Shown piece after piece: positions 34,668 through 47,056 of a stretch of DNA of 64,000 nucleotides. Numbering within the stretch: position 1 is the stretch's first letter; each line of letters begins with the position of its first letter. The translations under genes were made by a program, and so were the position numbers. Source of the DNA: Cystobasidium ongulense (taxonomy: Eukaryota > Basidiomycota > Cystobasidiomycetes > Cystobasidiales > Cystobasidiaceae). The stretch covers positions 558,001 through 622,000 of the forward strand of contig BQUP01000005.1 in the NCBI GenBank assembly GCA_022835595.1. The letters are read 5' to 3'. The notes under the pieces are model-generated. The model was not told where the DNA came from, made no database searches, and was given only the letters and a program-made list of their open reading frames with translations.

Positions 34668-35386
34668 CTTGGAGGGACGAAGATGCTGCAGCAGCGTGCA
34701 TGGAGCTGCTCGACGGCGTGATCAACAAGAGGCAAAGAGCCGACGGTGTACAACTTTCGCTCTTTCGTCCCAACCCACTCGAAGCTATCTTGCAAGCAGC
34801 TCGGATGCAACGCTTCCTGCTGGATGACTCTTATGCTCATTAACGCGTAAAGCGCCCACATTCTTGCCTGCCTTTCTGGCCACCCCACGGCAGCAAGCAC
34901 AGCACGCCATGGTGCATGAGCTAACCACCTCGCATTGCTCGGAGGAACACGACGACCCTCGATGACACCTACACATTCTTCACTCACCTTCGAAAGATGC
35001 GATGCATTTCTGCCTCGACATTCTTGGAACCGAGGAGGCGGTCCAGTATTTCATTCTGCATGAATAAACGTGAAAGGAGAGCTCTCCTTTGAGTTGCATG
35101 TTCGTCGAGGGTCTCCCCGTCATGATGAGACAATTAGCTCGGCCTGTACTTGTCTCTTCTTTCCTCTTCTCTCTCTCTCTCTCTCTAATTTACACACCTC
35201 TGTCATTATCAGGAACTCCAGCCCGATCATTATAGACAATTGACAGATACCTAGCTATTTAACACAGCATCAGGCAAACACACACAGTAAGTTCACGCTG
35301 ACCTACTCTCAATGCTATAGTATGAGTGTACTGACTTGTCCACAGGGTCTTGTGTCACAGTCCACTTCATCTCACTCTCAGCTACC
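34668..35386. other. Divergent promoter region
   Basis: This sits between the CAP10 gene (minus) and a small unknown gene (plus). A CT microsatellite lies at 35167-35186, and a likely 5' leader intron (gtaagttcac to tgtccacag) ends shortly before the start codon of the plus-strand gene. The other short frames are not convincing. Confidence 0.45.
35167..35186. repeat. CT dinucleotide microsatellite
   Basis: A run of about nine to ten CT units about 200 bases upstream of the next start codon. Pyrimidine tracts are common in fungal promoters and leaders. Confidence 0.8.
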
Positions 35387-35917
35387 ATGCTATCATTCAA
35401 GACACCCGCTCTATTCCGATTGACAGAGCGCCTCTCCTTCAAAAAGCTCAAGGAGGTTAACGATGATGAAGACTTTGCAAGCTTTGACTCAATGCATGGC
35501 AATCCAGACCCGTTCTACGAAGCAGGATGGACAAAGAAATATACCATCCCTGCTTCACCTACTCTATCATTCTCCGAATACAACGGTGGAGCTAAACTGT
35601 CTCGCAAGAGTCGAAGACATCCTTCGCTAGAACAAGACCAACTACAGCAGCGTCAATTTTATGATCTAGAATACAATGCAGATGGTACCGAGAATACATA
35701 CGCAACCGCAGCTAACGTACAAGCTCGCACTTCGAAAATGAAGCGTCGTTTATCAATCATGATTGTTATCGATGATACACTTGATAAGATCAAATATACA
35801 CTCTCTCCTACCGAGAAGACTGAAGCAAAGAAGAAGGCGAGATTCTCACATGCAGGAAAGGTCAATGCAGATGTTAGGATCCAGTTTGACGGAGAGAAGT
35901 TCATTTACCGAGTTTAG
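35387..35917 (+). CDS. Small unknown basic protein
   Basis: Single-exon frame of 176 residues from the ATG at 35387-35389 (MLSFKTPALFRLTERLSF). I do not recognise a family. The protein has a basic amphipathic start, a charged polar middle, Lys/Arg-rich segments and an end reading VNADVRIQFDGEKFIYRV. The codon pattern and the clean start after a probable leader intron make it look real. No membrane span or signal peptide is evident. It is transcribed divergently from the CAP10 gene. No function is proposed. Confidence 0.55.
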   Translation: MLSFKTPALFRLTERLSFKKLKEVNDDEDFASFDSMHGNPDPFYEAGWTKKYTIPASPTLSFSEYNGGAKLSRKSRRHPSLEQDQLQQRQFYDLEYNADGTENTYATAANVQARTSKMKRRLSIMIVIDDTLDKIKYTLSPTEKTEAKKKARFSHAGKVNADVRIQFDGEKFIYRV

Positions 35918-36853
35918 AACGCTCGCCCCGTCTCTACTGAATATAGCTTTTTACTCTACACGAACCCGGAACTTCATATAGATACGATTAGGGCGTTGAG
36001 CAAGTCTGAATACTGTATGCATAACCTCAGTGATATCGCAACTTGTATTATATTAGAGCATCAGGTATAGCCGCAGGTACAAAGCACAATTTTTGGATTC
36101 CAGCAATTCATTCAACAGTCTTAATTCAGAATCGCGTAATGCAAACGGAGCAAACAATCGCCCCCGCTGATTGCCAACTACAAAATGACCATGAAATGTG
36201 TTTTGCATTGCATTTCAGTGGTGTGGAGGACCTACCCTCCGGTACGAAAAGGACGTGGTGATGTAGGAGTAAAAGAAAGAACACAAAGACAGACTCATCA
36301 ACAACTACACGATAACGGAGAAAAGGTGTATCAAGCCACTCGACGAAGTTGGGTGCACATGAAGGAAAGAGTAATGCGCCCGTATCCCTTTCAACAACAT
36401 CTGAACCCATCAACTCCGAGTTGACTCCGTTCACGAAAGTGGGATGTAGACGTGTAATACCCATCCAGGAAGTCGAAGTCGAACGCCACGAACGGAACGT
36501 AACGCGCAAATACATGCATCACGTGAAAAGCGTTAGCGGTGGAGATTGTGCACGATGAAAGAAGTAGAAGTCCAGCATCCTCAGCAGACGTAAAGACGGA
36601 GAGAGACCAGTGGAATATGAAAACATCCTCGTTCGGATACCATGCCCCTCGTCGGCAGTCGGCTCTTCCTCGTCGGAGCCTCGCCCATTGTTGCGCTTTT
36701 GTTGGGAGGATTTGAAAAGCGCCATGCCAGGAAGCAAGTGCAAGAAGCTGCTGGGGCTACAGCAGCCATACCGTCTTGCCCAAGTCGAGAGACTGTATGC
36801 GATAGTAGTGCATCACCACGTCTTGCTCACCCTGCTCTCCCCCAGCGCACACA
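35918..36853. other. Intergenic region upstream of the P450 gene
   Basis: About 0.9 kb contains only short overlapping frames with no recognisable domain. It probably holds the 3' UTR of the unknown gene and the P450 promoter. Confidence 0.45.
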
Positions 36854-38868
36854 ATGTCGACGATGCTCCAGCTGGCCGTCGTGGCCATCCTCGCCTACTT
36901 TTCGCTCAAGACGGTGCATGCAGGCGTGAAGAAGTTCAAGCACAACGCTAGAGTAGTGAGGTGAGCGATATCGTCGTGCATTCTGCGTGTGCGGCCCACC
37001 TGCTGATGCCCGCTCACCCCATCACATCCAAAGCCACATCCCAGGCTATCGCATCTACTTCCATCCGCACGTCCTGCTCGCCCAGAGCCTGCCTCGACTT
37101 GGGCGCTTCTTCAACATTGGCGAGCAGTACACATGGCGCTACAAGCACGACCTGTTCAGTCAATTCAACTCCGACCTCATCTCGTTCGTCTCGCATGTCC
37201 CCCAGGGAAGAACGCTGATCACGTGCGACCCGGAAGCGATAGCTTTTATCGTCAAGGACAGGAAGAAGTTCGTCAAGCCTTTGGGGATGTATGGTCCTCT
37301 CGCCATGTTCGGCCCTAATGTCGGAGTGACCGAGGGGAGTGAGTGGACCAAGCATCGAAGAATTGTAGCCGGCTCGAATCTCCTCGAGGTGGGTTCCGTA
37401 CTTTCTTCCCATTTCACGATAGACATGGGTAGCTGACACTGCGTCCCTTCACATGACCAGAACATCAATCATCTAGCATGGGTACACACAATGAAGACCC
37501 TCGAGCTTTGCCTGGAAAAATGGCAAGAGACAATGACTAAAACAGGCAAAAGACAGATTCAAATCAGTAACACTGCCACACTAACCCTGAAGGTAAGAAC
37601 GGCAAATTGCATCCAGATCTGATAGAGGCTGATGCATTAAGCTCCGCAACCAGCTTGCACTGTATATAATATTGGGGGCATGCTTCTCAGCTTCCGCGCC
37701 ATGGGATGATGATGCTCCTGGATCAATACCGTCGAATCATACAATGTCTCTCAGACATGCACTCCATGGCGTACTGGAGAATGTCTGGTGGAAGATTGCT
37801 CTACCGAAAGTGGGTCTTGGTATAGAAAAAATCGTAATTGACAGTATCGTATTTCCAGGCTGACTAGGTGGATAATCCGTACTTTACCTGTTATAGTTCG
37901 CGTACAAATTACCATTCTGCAACTTCTTCAAGCATGTCGCGCAATCCTTTGTCGAATTCGGCGATTACATGAACGAGATGGTAGCAGAGCGTCGACTTAG
38001 TGGCTCTGCCGCTGTAGTAGGAAGCAAACGCGTAGATCTATTAGACGCGCTCATTCAAGCAAGTGGAGGAGAAGACGAAAAGAACGCCAGTTCAGATCCG
38101 ACTGATCTACCGAAACAAAACAAGTACGCTAAATTGACCGATGAAGAGGTCGTAGGCAACATATACGTCTTTCTTCTTGCTGGGCACGATACTACCGCTC
38201 ACACGTTAGCATTCACATTCGGTTTACTTGCGCTTTATCCGGAAATCCAGCAGAAGACCTATAATTCGATAAAAGAAGTACTTCCTGACCTATCAGATGA
38301 GTTGAGCTATGACAAGGTATCCGATTTAAAGTATTGCGTAGCTGTCTTCATGGAGACTTTGAGGCTATACCCATCCGTGGTAATTATCCCTAAATGTTCA
38401 ACGGAAAATACTCTAGTTCCCGTAAAGACCTTTTCTACAGACGGGAAGACCGAATCGTCGGAAGGAATAAAGCAAGTCCTGATACCAAAATGGACAGTAA
38501 TATTCCTAGATGTTCCTGGCTTACACTATAACAAACGTTATTGGGGAGAAGATGCAAGCAGCTTCAAGCCTGAAAGATTCATAGATGATGAAGATGACAA
38601 AGAAGGAGGATATAAGTGGCCAAGAGAAGCATTCATGGGCTTTTCACAAGGTGCAAGAGCTTGCCTGGGCCAGAAGTTCGCGCAGGTTGAAGCCGTCACT
38701 ATGATTGCTGAATTCATAAGAAGATTCGAAGTCGTTATCGATCCTCGTGCGCTGCGGAAAGGAGAAAGTACAGAAGAGGCGAGGATTAGACTTTTGAATG
38801 GTTGTAAAACGGTCATCACTTTGACACCGACACCATTGCCAGTGATATTCAAGGAGCGGTCTCCATGA
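36854..38868 (+). CDS. Cytochrome P450 monooxygenase
   Basis: Membrane-bound haem monooxygenase. The start is the ATG at 36854-36856, with an N-terminal anchor (MLQLAVVAILAYFSL). Exon 1 joins SHIPGYRIYFHPHVLLAQ. Key motifs: I-helix LLAGHDTTAHT, K-helix ETLRLYP (ExxR), FKPERF, and the haem-binding FSQGARACLGQKFAQ with its axial cysteine, all intact. Also seen are the WTKHRRIV block near the C helix and a long charged stretch before the I-helix. At least five exons. Stop TGA 38866-38868, only 88 bases from the stop of the convergent SNIP1-like gene. The overall layout resembles basidiomycete CYP4/CYP63-type enzymes, but the substrate is unknown. Confidence 0.93.
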
Positions 38869-38956
38869 GAGATCTGACTCTTATTCCCTGTTCAAGCAAT
38901 ATGTAAAAGAGACAACAGTAGATACACTCTTCAATACTGTACATTTAACTAGTTGC

Positions 38957-40085
38957 CTAGTCGACGATAAGAACATCTGATTTGGGAAAGGTCAGCTTGG
39001 GGTTTCGCCAAATTGTAATACATTTGCATTAAAAAGGCTCACATTCTCGCGTCGAGTATGCAAACTTGATAAGATCATTCGGCTGAAGCTCATAGTACCG
39101 CGATGGGGGCACCTTCTGCTCATTGACTGTTGTACCGTTTGCAGAATCGAGATCGATAAGGTATGGTCTGTACATGGAATGATCAGCCAGAGTATGCACG
39201 CTCGAAGCCTGGCTTTAGCTCACTTTGTAAGACTTTTCGAGTCTCCAAACTCGTTTCTCTCGTGCACTTGACGGAATTGTAGGACAGCATGCTGCTTTGA
39301 CGCTGAAGGGTGTTCTATGGGGATATCGACCACCTGGTGGCGAGAAGGTCTATGGTTAGCTTTAATGCCTATTTTACGACAGCGAAAGTGTTCCATCTCA
39401 CTACTTTGTCTCTCCCGAAGAGGTACGCAGATTGTCTATTGACATGAATCATATCCACCTGTTCCTTGCCTTTAAAAACATACAATCTCCAACCTTTGCT
39501 TGGCTTTCTAGCTTCTGGCGGTTCATTATATTTCAACACTACACCTTTGAAAGTGTTCGTTTCTGCAGCTAATGCTCCTGAATTCCCAAAATTAGGTTTG
39601 GCAGCTTCAATAGCTTCTGCTGATGGTGACGGTGAACGTGATTGCTTCTTGCCAAATCTCTTGCTCTCGGGTACTCCTGCTGCAGCTAAAGCTGAAGACT
39701 GAGACGGTAACGCTCCTGTCGCACGTCCAGAATTGTTATTATTGCGGCTATCTTGTCTATCGTAGGTGTCTCTGTCCCGGTCTTGACGTTCTTTGCGCCT
39801 GGGTGGTGGTGAACGTGATCTTGAGTATGATCTTCCGCGCCCTCGGTCACGGTCATCTCGCTGCGAGCCTTTGTAGTCTCGCCTGTCGTCCTCCTTCTCA
39901 TCTTCGTACCTGCTTCTGTGCCGCCTGCTGTCGTCGTCTCGCCGTGACTCCCTCGGCCGTTCGTCTTTCTTTCCTGGCGAAGCATCTTTGCCTTCATCGT
40001 CTGACCTGTCTGCCCGCTTAGAAGCTCTCCGAGATGGCTCGCGAGAGGGCGATCTCGAACGAGGTCTATCCGCATACGAGGGCAT
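38957..40085 (-). CDS. SNIP1/Pml1-like FHA-domain protein
   Basis: Likely subunit of the RES complex that retains and splices pre-mRNA in the nucleus. The start is the ATG at 40083-40085 (MPSYADRPRSRSPSREP). The N-terminal half is an Arg/Ser/Asp-rich splicing-type region. A conserved entry helix follows (FKGVVLKYNEPPEARKP), then WRLYVFKGKEQVDMIHVNRQ, SAYLFGRDK and, across introns, HPSASKQHAVLQFR, LIDLDSANGTTVNEQKVPP and SRYYELQPNDLIKFAYSTRE, a complete FHA fold with its SxxH and NGT signatures. The last intron is needed to give REYVLIVD at TAG 38957-38959; reading through it would end in CEPF. Confidence 0.87.
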
Positions 40086-40499
40086 GGTATTATGAGTGAG
40101 CTGGTGAGACCGGAAACAACACCAAAGCAGATGAAAGTCATCTACGAAATACAAAGTGATCGAGGGTAAGGTATCTCGACTTCACGCAGGTCCTGCAGAG
40201 GTTTCACGCATTTAAGCTGGCTTGGTTGCATGAGCCTCGAAAGACTTGCCGTGGCCGCAGCTAATGCTCCGATTGACGGAAAACCTCGACTCTCGTACTT
40301 CACGTGCACGATTACTAGTACTACTGTAAATGCCACGCAGCGATAGAACGCATCTTTATCGATAAAGAGTTCTTCCCTTGCCTCGTACAGGTCTCTCTCT
40401 GATGCTATTCGTTACAATCAATAAGCGTACATCGTTCAGGACAATGCACTTTTGGTACTGGCCTAGTGAAGGGCACTGAGATCCCCTTATATAAGCAGA
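40086..40499. other. Intergenic region
   Basis: This lies between the SNIP1-like start and the ARP2 stop, both on the minus strand. A 64-codon frame at 40142-40336 begins only with GTG and has no recognisable feature. Nothing else seen. Confidence 0.45.
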
Positions 40500-42157
40500 T
40501 CATTTACGTTCAGGCGACAACTTGTCTAGGGCTCGGATGCCTTGTTCCTCCCATTCTGCCTTCGTGACCCAGAAGCTGAACACATGACACGACTTAGTCA
40601 TTTTACCTCTCCAAGATCCTGTAATATTGGCGAGACTTACGATGCGTTCTTGGCCAGAGTATCGGCTAACACGGCACCGCCCACAAAGACCATATTCTAT
40701 AGCAAGTAGATGAGTTAGCGGTCACCTCAGTCCGACATACAGGCTAGGGTACATACCTTTCTCGTAGGATGAGCATCGACACCGACCTTGAATTTCTGTG
40801 CATCGCAACAAATTAGCAAGCTGTCTCGTAGGCAACGACAGATACTCTTGACTTACATTCAAGCGAGACGGATCTCCGCCCAGCACACGCGTTAGGTATA
40901 GTTGCTTCATCTCCTTTTCCAGTCGACTGGGAAGACCGGGGTACATGCTCGAACCTCCACTAAGCACGACGTGTTTGTATAGATCAGAGCGAACATCGAC
41001 AGGTGCAGCTTGGACTGTGTTGAAGAGTAGCTCGGCCATGCCTGGCTGTTCCACATCGACTAAGCTAGGTTGGAACATGCATTCTGGAGCTTCGTAACGT
41101 TCAGCGCCGACTCGGATTTCGCGGCCATCGGGAAGCTGATACGATATCGACGTTTAGTCAGCTCCTTTGTATCCGGCAAGTACTGGTAGCAAATGGACCC
41201 ACGGTATATGATTCGGATAATACTGTGGTCTCTTCGGCAAGCTTCTTGTCTAGCTCAAGGTCGTAGCTGACAAGGAAATATCTCAGCTTAAGGAACCACA
41301 GCGGAGTGAATCGGCACACAAACTTACCTAACATAGCAGAGCTTCTCTTTGATCTGTCGGACGGTCTCGAAATCGGCTGTTCTGTTGAAGGCATATCCGC
41401 GCAAGAGGAGGAGCTTGATAAGGTATCGCGTCACGTCACGGCCAGCAACGTCGAGACGCTTTGTCAAATGAGGAAAGGCATGGCCGTCGTAGACTGGAAC
41501 AACGTGAGTGACACCGTCTCCAGAATCGATGACTACACCGGTTGATAGACCTGCGGGGAACTACATTATCAGTACACGCTGTTGACCGTATACTCTTAAG
41601 TAATACCACACACCTTGCGCATATAGCGTCAGAACGGCTTGAATGGCAACGAATACCCCATCGAATCCGTAGCTCTCGAACATGATCTGACACATCCTTT
41701 CCCTGTTCTTGAGCGGGTTCATCGGTGGCTCGGTAAGGAGGATCTTGCGTCCTCTTGTATCGGTCTGGAGCTTGTCAAAGAAGGTATAGTTCCACAACTC
41801 CATCATATCTTCCCAATTCTTGATGATACCATGCTCGAGAGGGTGTGTAATCTGCAGCAGGGAGCGGTATCTTGCTGCCTCGTCGCCGACAACGATATCG
41901 CCCAAGTCCGTGGGTAGGTTCGTGGCAGCGACACTGCGTTCTTCTGTGCGCAGGATAGGGCGACCAACAATGCTTGGGAAAGTGTGTTCAGGAAAGTCTG
42001 TTTGATTGCAGTGGATATGGACGTCCAGCATCAGCGAGTGCGCATAGCCAGGTCCCGCTTGTCATGGCGCGGTATGCAAGCACTCACTTTGCCCAGCATA
42101 GCCGACCTTTACAAAACCAGTACCCTGATCCAGCACAATAGGCGGTAGGTCGTCCAT
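40500..42157 (-). CDS. ARP2: Actin-related protein 2 (Arp2)
   Basis: Subunit of the Arp2/3 complex that nucleates branched actin filaments, as used in endocytic patches. The start is the ATG at 42155-42157 ([19 protein letters not shown]), which matches the family start, then [83 protein letters not shown] and [20 protein letters not shown]. The phosphate-binding loops and Arp2-specific blocks are all present. At least eight exons, several short. It ends [10 protein letters not shown] at TGA 40500-40502. It is divergent from CRIPT with about 350 bases between starts. Confidence 0.95.
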
Positions 42158-42510
42158 CGTGGATGTGGATGTCTGATATCCCTCTTGTCTTGCCTCAGCG
42201 ACTGCTTGCTCCGCTTGCCTCTCCCGACGTCACGCACACACGCTACGAAGCTGCCGAGGGCGCTGCAGACAGGACCCGCCGAGCTTGCGAGACGTGTGAG
42301 ATGTGCACGTAGCTCTCTTGTGCCGCCGTATCAGCAGCAAGTCAGGTCTGCCGTTTCTCTAAGAGTTGGTGGCTGATAGCGAAGCGAGTGCACCGCTCGA
42401 GGACGAGGACTGCCTTCTTCGACAGACGACAACGTCGAATCCAGCTACTCTACCTACACCTGCATAGCGACATCGATTATCACAACACACTAGAGTAAAG
42501 AGCAGCATCC
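42158..42510. promoter_or_regulatory. Divergent promoter region of ARP2 and CRIPT
   Basis: About 350 bases between two divergently transcribed start codons. No specific box was identified. Confidence 0.45.
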
Positions 42511-43134
42511 ATGGTCTGTGCAAAGTGCGAAGCTGCAGAACGCGCTTCCAAGAAGGGCGGGCTCGCTGTCACCGACGTCTGGAAACCGACAGGATCAGGC
42601 TCAGACCAGCGCAACGAACGCAAGATTGGTACCAACAAGCTGCTTGAAGCAAGGAAACGATACGCGGCACCCGCACCCAAAGCTGGTGCTGCTCTGAAAG
42701 GTGGTGCTGGACTTGGACCCATGAGAGGTGGCAGCTCGAGCAAGGATCAGCCATTCGCAAAGTGCAAGGTGTGCAAGGTCACTGTTGCAAAGGAAGGTGC
42801 AAAGATGTGTCAACGTAAGTGTCTTGCTTCTGTCGAGGCTTGTCCAGCAGAGCAGCTGCGAGGTTTTGACGATATCACGAAAGCCTGCCTGGCGGCGAAT
42901 AGGATGTACAGCCACGGACAAGCAGGTACACATGATAAACCGCCAGCAGATAGACTCCAAGACATCGATAAACCTCTGCATCTGCACAGTCAGACTCCCT
43001 CCGCCGTCCTCGCATTTACATGCTGACTCGCCATTCTTTTTTTTGCCACAGGATGCGCATACAAGGAAGGTGTCTGCTCAATGTGCGAAGCTCAGATCGT
43101 CGATACCTCGCAATACAAAATGAGCTCCAAATAG
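42511..43134 (+). CDS. CRIPT: CRIPT-family zinc-binding protein
   Basis: Small conserved protein first known as a PDZ-binding partner in animals and later linked to the spliceosome. Two exons. The ATG at 42511 begins MVCAKCEAAERASKK, followed by VTDVWKPTG, a Gly/Ala-rich linker with NKLLEARKRYAAPAPKAG, FAKCKVCKVTVAKEGAKMCQ and, after an intron with a ctgact branch-like site, RCAYKEGVCSMCEAQIVDTS. The four CxxC-type pairs of the family are all visible. It ends QYKMSSK at TAG 43132-43134. Compared with animal CRIPT the linker is longer and enriched in Gly and Ala. It is convergent with GEM1, 164 bases apart. Confidence 0.92.
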
Positions 43135-43298
43135 ACTAAGCAAATAAATCATCGCTTCACACAGGGGGAAGTTACCCTGCAGAGTCGTCCATATGTCCGT
43201 AACTATCCCAATACGTGCAACAAGAAGTACTGTCGTTGTCTCAATCTTGTTTACAATCCGGAGAAGTCGAAGCTTGTCTACATGTAATACGCTCGCCT

Positions 43299-45749
43299 TT
43301 ATGTCCTATCATGCCAGTACCGCTGGACAGATCCCAGCCAGCCAGATCTCTGTAGCAATATAAAACCCGTAGCTATACCTGCTGCCAAAGCGCTAGACCA
43401 GAGTAGCCAGCTGGTAGAACTTACAGACTTAGGGCTTGTCCGTTGCCTGTAAGGAAGTTGCATAAGCTTTTGGTTCTGCGCACGTGGGCATATATTTGTA
43501 CTTACCGAACAGCAATACGTCTGGACAACTCAAGACGTAGAGGCTCTAGCGAATCTATTACCAGCGGCGCGCTCAAGCCAGCAGCAGCACAAAAGTCCAA
43601 AGCCTTCTGGGTAGCCTGGTGGGGTGCATCGCCCGCCTGTTGTTCCTTGTCCATCTTCTCGTGTGAAATCCCGACAACCACAGTAGGGAGATCTAGGAGT
43701 TTCTGAGGTGCCGTCTCGCGTAAAGAGATCAGATGATGGACAGATGTGGGTGTGTCTTCTTCGGTGGTATTTCGATACACGTATATAGCTAAGTCTGCTT
43801 GATTCATTCGCTTGGTGCTTAGTTGGGTGACATCAGGCACGGGAAGGAGCTGTTCACCATGCGCGAAATACATTCAGCTCTGAGGAACCGACAACGCTCA
43901 GACACAGTCTATCGCTTACTATGAGATGACTTCCTTCGCTGAGTGTGACGATATCTGCTGTGATCTTCCCCATTTCTTCTCGACTATTAGTATCGCTGAA
44001 AAGCAAAGCTGTGAATACCTTGCGATTTCCCTTGTCTTTGCGTAGTATCTTGATAGCACCAAGTACGTTACGGTACGGCTGCTGTCCCTTCTTAGGTGTT
44101 CTGACATCTTCCAGCGTAGCTGACTGAGGGTAACCTAGCAGTGCCAAGGCTTCAACAGCGAGAGAGGGCTCAGTTGCAGCAAAATTCCTGTTTCGAGTGT
44201 AAGCTCAGTCTGATGAGTAGTCCGAACAAGAACTTACTGCAATCGACCGACAAAATCTTCTAATGAGGCACATGCTACTAAGCTGCTAGCCAGATCTTTG
44301 TTTATGCCTGCTGATGCCAAGTATTCATCGAGAGAATTGGAGTTATTTCCGGAAGGCTGTTCAATCTGTGTGCCATCATCAGTATACGTCGGTCAAAGGT
44401 TACTGCGATGCACCTACGCTATCTTCGAAGTCGCGCCATAATTCTGAAGCGAACTCAATGCCTGCCGATGACAGCTCAACGCAATCGTTTCCGTCTGATG
44501 CCAGTACAATCTTGGGACGTAAATAGGCGCTGTCCAGCTTGAGTTCGATATTGTAGCCGTAGTATCGGAGTATCCGCCAGACAGGCTCTGCTCGTCCACG
44601 CTGCAAGAAAGCGCAAATAAAAGCATGAAAATCGTCTTGAGAAAGTGCAACACTACTTTTGCCATGACTTTCCTGGTCCAGGTCCATTGATGGCTGAGTA
44701 TTGGCTACTTGAGCTATCAAAGAATCGATCTCAGATGCTGTTATATGCTGGTAGAACACCCTATATTGTAACTCTTGCAAATCTGCCGGAAAGATTGCCT
44801 TGCTTTCGCGCGCGAGCAGGGCGTATATTCGATTGAAGGCCTGCTCAGCAGGATTTCGGAGAGCCTGTTCCCCGAATTTCAGTCGTGTGACATCTAAGAA
44901 GAATGCGGTGAGCTCCACTCACTCGGTCTGCAGAACTGTACAAGGGGTACACTGGAAACTCGATGGCTTGCTGGGCGTGCCAGAATCTATATGGACATCA
45001 GACGCGCCTTTGTTCACATTGATATTAATAGACATACACTGAGGCGATAGGAGAGACTAAGTTAGTATCCTTTACATTCTGTTGACCGACAAATTTATAC
45101 ATACCTTCCGCCACGTTCTCATTGCTTAAACATGAACACGCCAAAATGGCCTCTAGCTGGGGATCTAAGAAAGAAGGCTTCAGCTCCAGAGACTAGACAA
45201 GTCAGGTCATTCAATGTGTGTGACTGACTTGTCGCTTTGATTTGCGTTTCGTTGATGTCGACGCCAGAGGTCTTCAAAAGGTCAGATTTGGTGGCTGCCA
45301 AAACCAGCGGGAGGTGACGAGCCGCTCGGCGCTTGCTAGACCCTGCATAGGACGATACAGCTTCCGTCCAGTATTGCGCCTTGAGCTGTATCTGGTCATC
45401 ATCTTCCAGCGAGCATACTATCACCACAGCATCTGCTCGATCGACCTGGGCTTCATGCCAGCTCGAGAGTTGCCCATTGCCGTTGCTTTCGCTCGAGACA
45501 GCTGCAGGCCAATTGTCTGTCAGTAGATACCTACACTCGCTGGCTCCGATGCTCACCTGGGCTGTCAACGATGTACAACGTCCCGCCGTTGAGCGCTGGT
45601 ACGCTCACGACTGGCAAGTGTCGAGCTGTTTTCGAGGTCGACGCGCTGGCCTCGGGCACCAGTGGAACATCTTTCAGAAAGGTATTGATGAGCGAAGTCT
45701 TGCCAGCATTGCTTTCGCCGAGCAGCAATATCCGAAAATCTCGCGACAT
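43299..45749 (-). CDS. GEM1: Miro/Gem1 mitochondrial GTPase
   Basis: Tail-anchored outer mitochondrial membrane GTPase with two GTPase domains flanking EF hands, acting in mitochondrial distribution and ER contacts. The start is the ATG at 45747-45749 (MSRDFRILLLGESNAGKTSL), with an intact N-terminal P-loop, then YIVDSPG (G3) and AATKSDL (G4). The EF-hand part reads LSQDDFHAFICAFLQRGRAE, PVWRILRYYGYN. The C-terminal GTPase region follows ALALLGYP but its expected P-loop is replaced by LLFSDTNSREEMGKI, so GTP binding there is doubtful. The C-terminal anchor (WLLWSSALAAGIATGFILL) and basic tail are encoded in the last exon, ending at TAA 43299-43301. Length and domain order fit the family. Confidence 0.88.
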
Positions 45750-45920
45750 GTTTGGAGCGAAGAAGTGACCGTAGGCTGCAACAGTAGTTGATAGCAACTT
45801 CTATTTTGTCATTGCCGGGACAAGGATGCCGTCTGAACAATAGAACGGCTACGCTAGGAAGACTTTCTTCTCATTGGGTCTGCGATACAACGCATCAAAA
45901 TAATCAGACTCTACGTCCTA

Positions 45921-47056
45921 TTAGAAATCTCGCAACAGGTCGCACAAAGCACTCTCTGGAGAATCGAATCTCCAGCTGGAGTCGTCGAAGTGCATATCCA
46001 AGCGCATTATTCCCAGACCCGGCTTTGGAGTAAGCATATCATCGATAATTTCGGTACGACTCTTGTGCGATGCATCTGGCCCTGTCCAGGTTGACAAGCT
46101 GCTTACCATCAAGACGACATCATTAGCGAATGCAGAGATCCCGGAATAAGCATGTCAAACTCACTCTTTCGACGATTTTGCGTACAGAGGGATACATGGA
46201 ATATTGTGCACAAGTCGTGCCTCTTGACTCCTCAAAGTCGAAGCAAAAGCAGCAGTCGACCCAGAGATTTCGTTTAATGAGCCGCTAAGCGAACCCATGG
46301 AAGAGGACGGTGTAAGAGAAGACATGCTGGACAGTGTGCTGTCGGAGTTGGAGTTCACAAGAGCGCTGCTGCCGAAGGAGGAATCCGAGAAATGCGAGTA
46401 CAATGTGGCTTCATTCTTGATTCGAGGGTTTCTGGCGAGAGGCACTTCGTCATCGTCATCTCCATAATCACTGGCATCGTCCTCGTCTTCGGCTGGTAAT
46501 GTGGGTGGAGCTGGGACGGCTGCATGCACGGTAGCCATTGGGACAGAAGCTGGGACCTTGTTGTTGGTGAGTCCTGACGCAAGTAGGAGAGGTCGAAAAG
46601 CCTTTGGTGCAGGCTGTAAGCGAGCTACTGCCACTTTTGGAGCGGCTTTCTTCTTATCGACAGAGCGGACTGCCGTGCCTGTTGCAGGTTGCGCCAAATT
46701 AGAAGGTGTAGAGACCTGTCGCACGATCCGTTGACTAGGTCGAGCAGGTCCAATCCCAAAGCGTTCCATCCTACGATAATGTGAAGACTTTGCTAGAGCT
46801 TCTTTTCGTCCAATACGCAATACTTGTTTGACTCGGTTACCAGCAGATGATTCAAAAGATTCTTGAGCACAGAGTGCAGACCTGTACCAACACTTGAGCT
46901 TAAGAATAGCAAAGCTGCTGGAAACCGGCAAACTCACATGGAGTCTAATCTGGCGCATGCGGAGCTACAGTATATCGAACTTTCCTCAGCTTCATCGCTC
47001 CGGATAATTCGTCCACAAAAGCAGACGATAGTCGGTATGATAGGGGGCGGCGCCAT
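45921..47056 (-). CDS. Unknown protein with N-terminal C4 zinc-binding motif
   Basis: Three exons. The ATG at 47054-47056 gives MAPPPIIPTIVCFCGRIIRS and YCSSACARLDSM, a CxC plus CxxxC pattern like the small zinc knuckle found at the start of some fungal proteins. The long second exon is basic, Pro/Ala-rich and then acidic (EDEDDASDYGDDDDEVPLAR), followed by a Ser-rich segment (SSMSSLTPSSSMGS). The last exon joins YAKSSKDLSTWTGP and ends in FDSPESALCDLLRDF at TAA 45921-45923. The exon phases agree at both junctions. I do not recognise the family and propose no function. Confidence 0.6.

Noticed and set aside
40142-40336. A 64-codon minus-strand frame upstream of the SNIP1-like gene
   Set aside because: It begins only with GTG and shows no feature beyond a short hydrophobic start.
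45949-45972. A tRNA B-box-like string (gaatcgaatctcc)
   Set aside because: It lies within the last exon of a coding gene, lacks the GGTTC start, and no cloverleaf fits around it.
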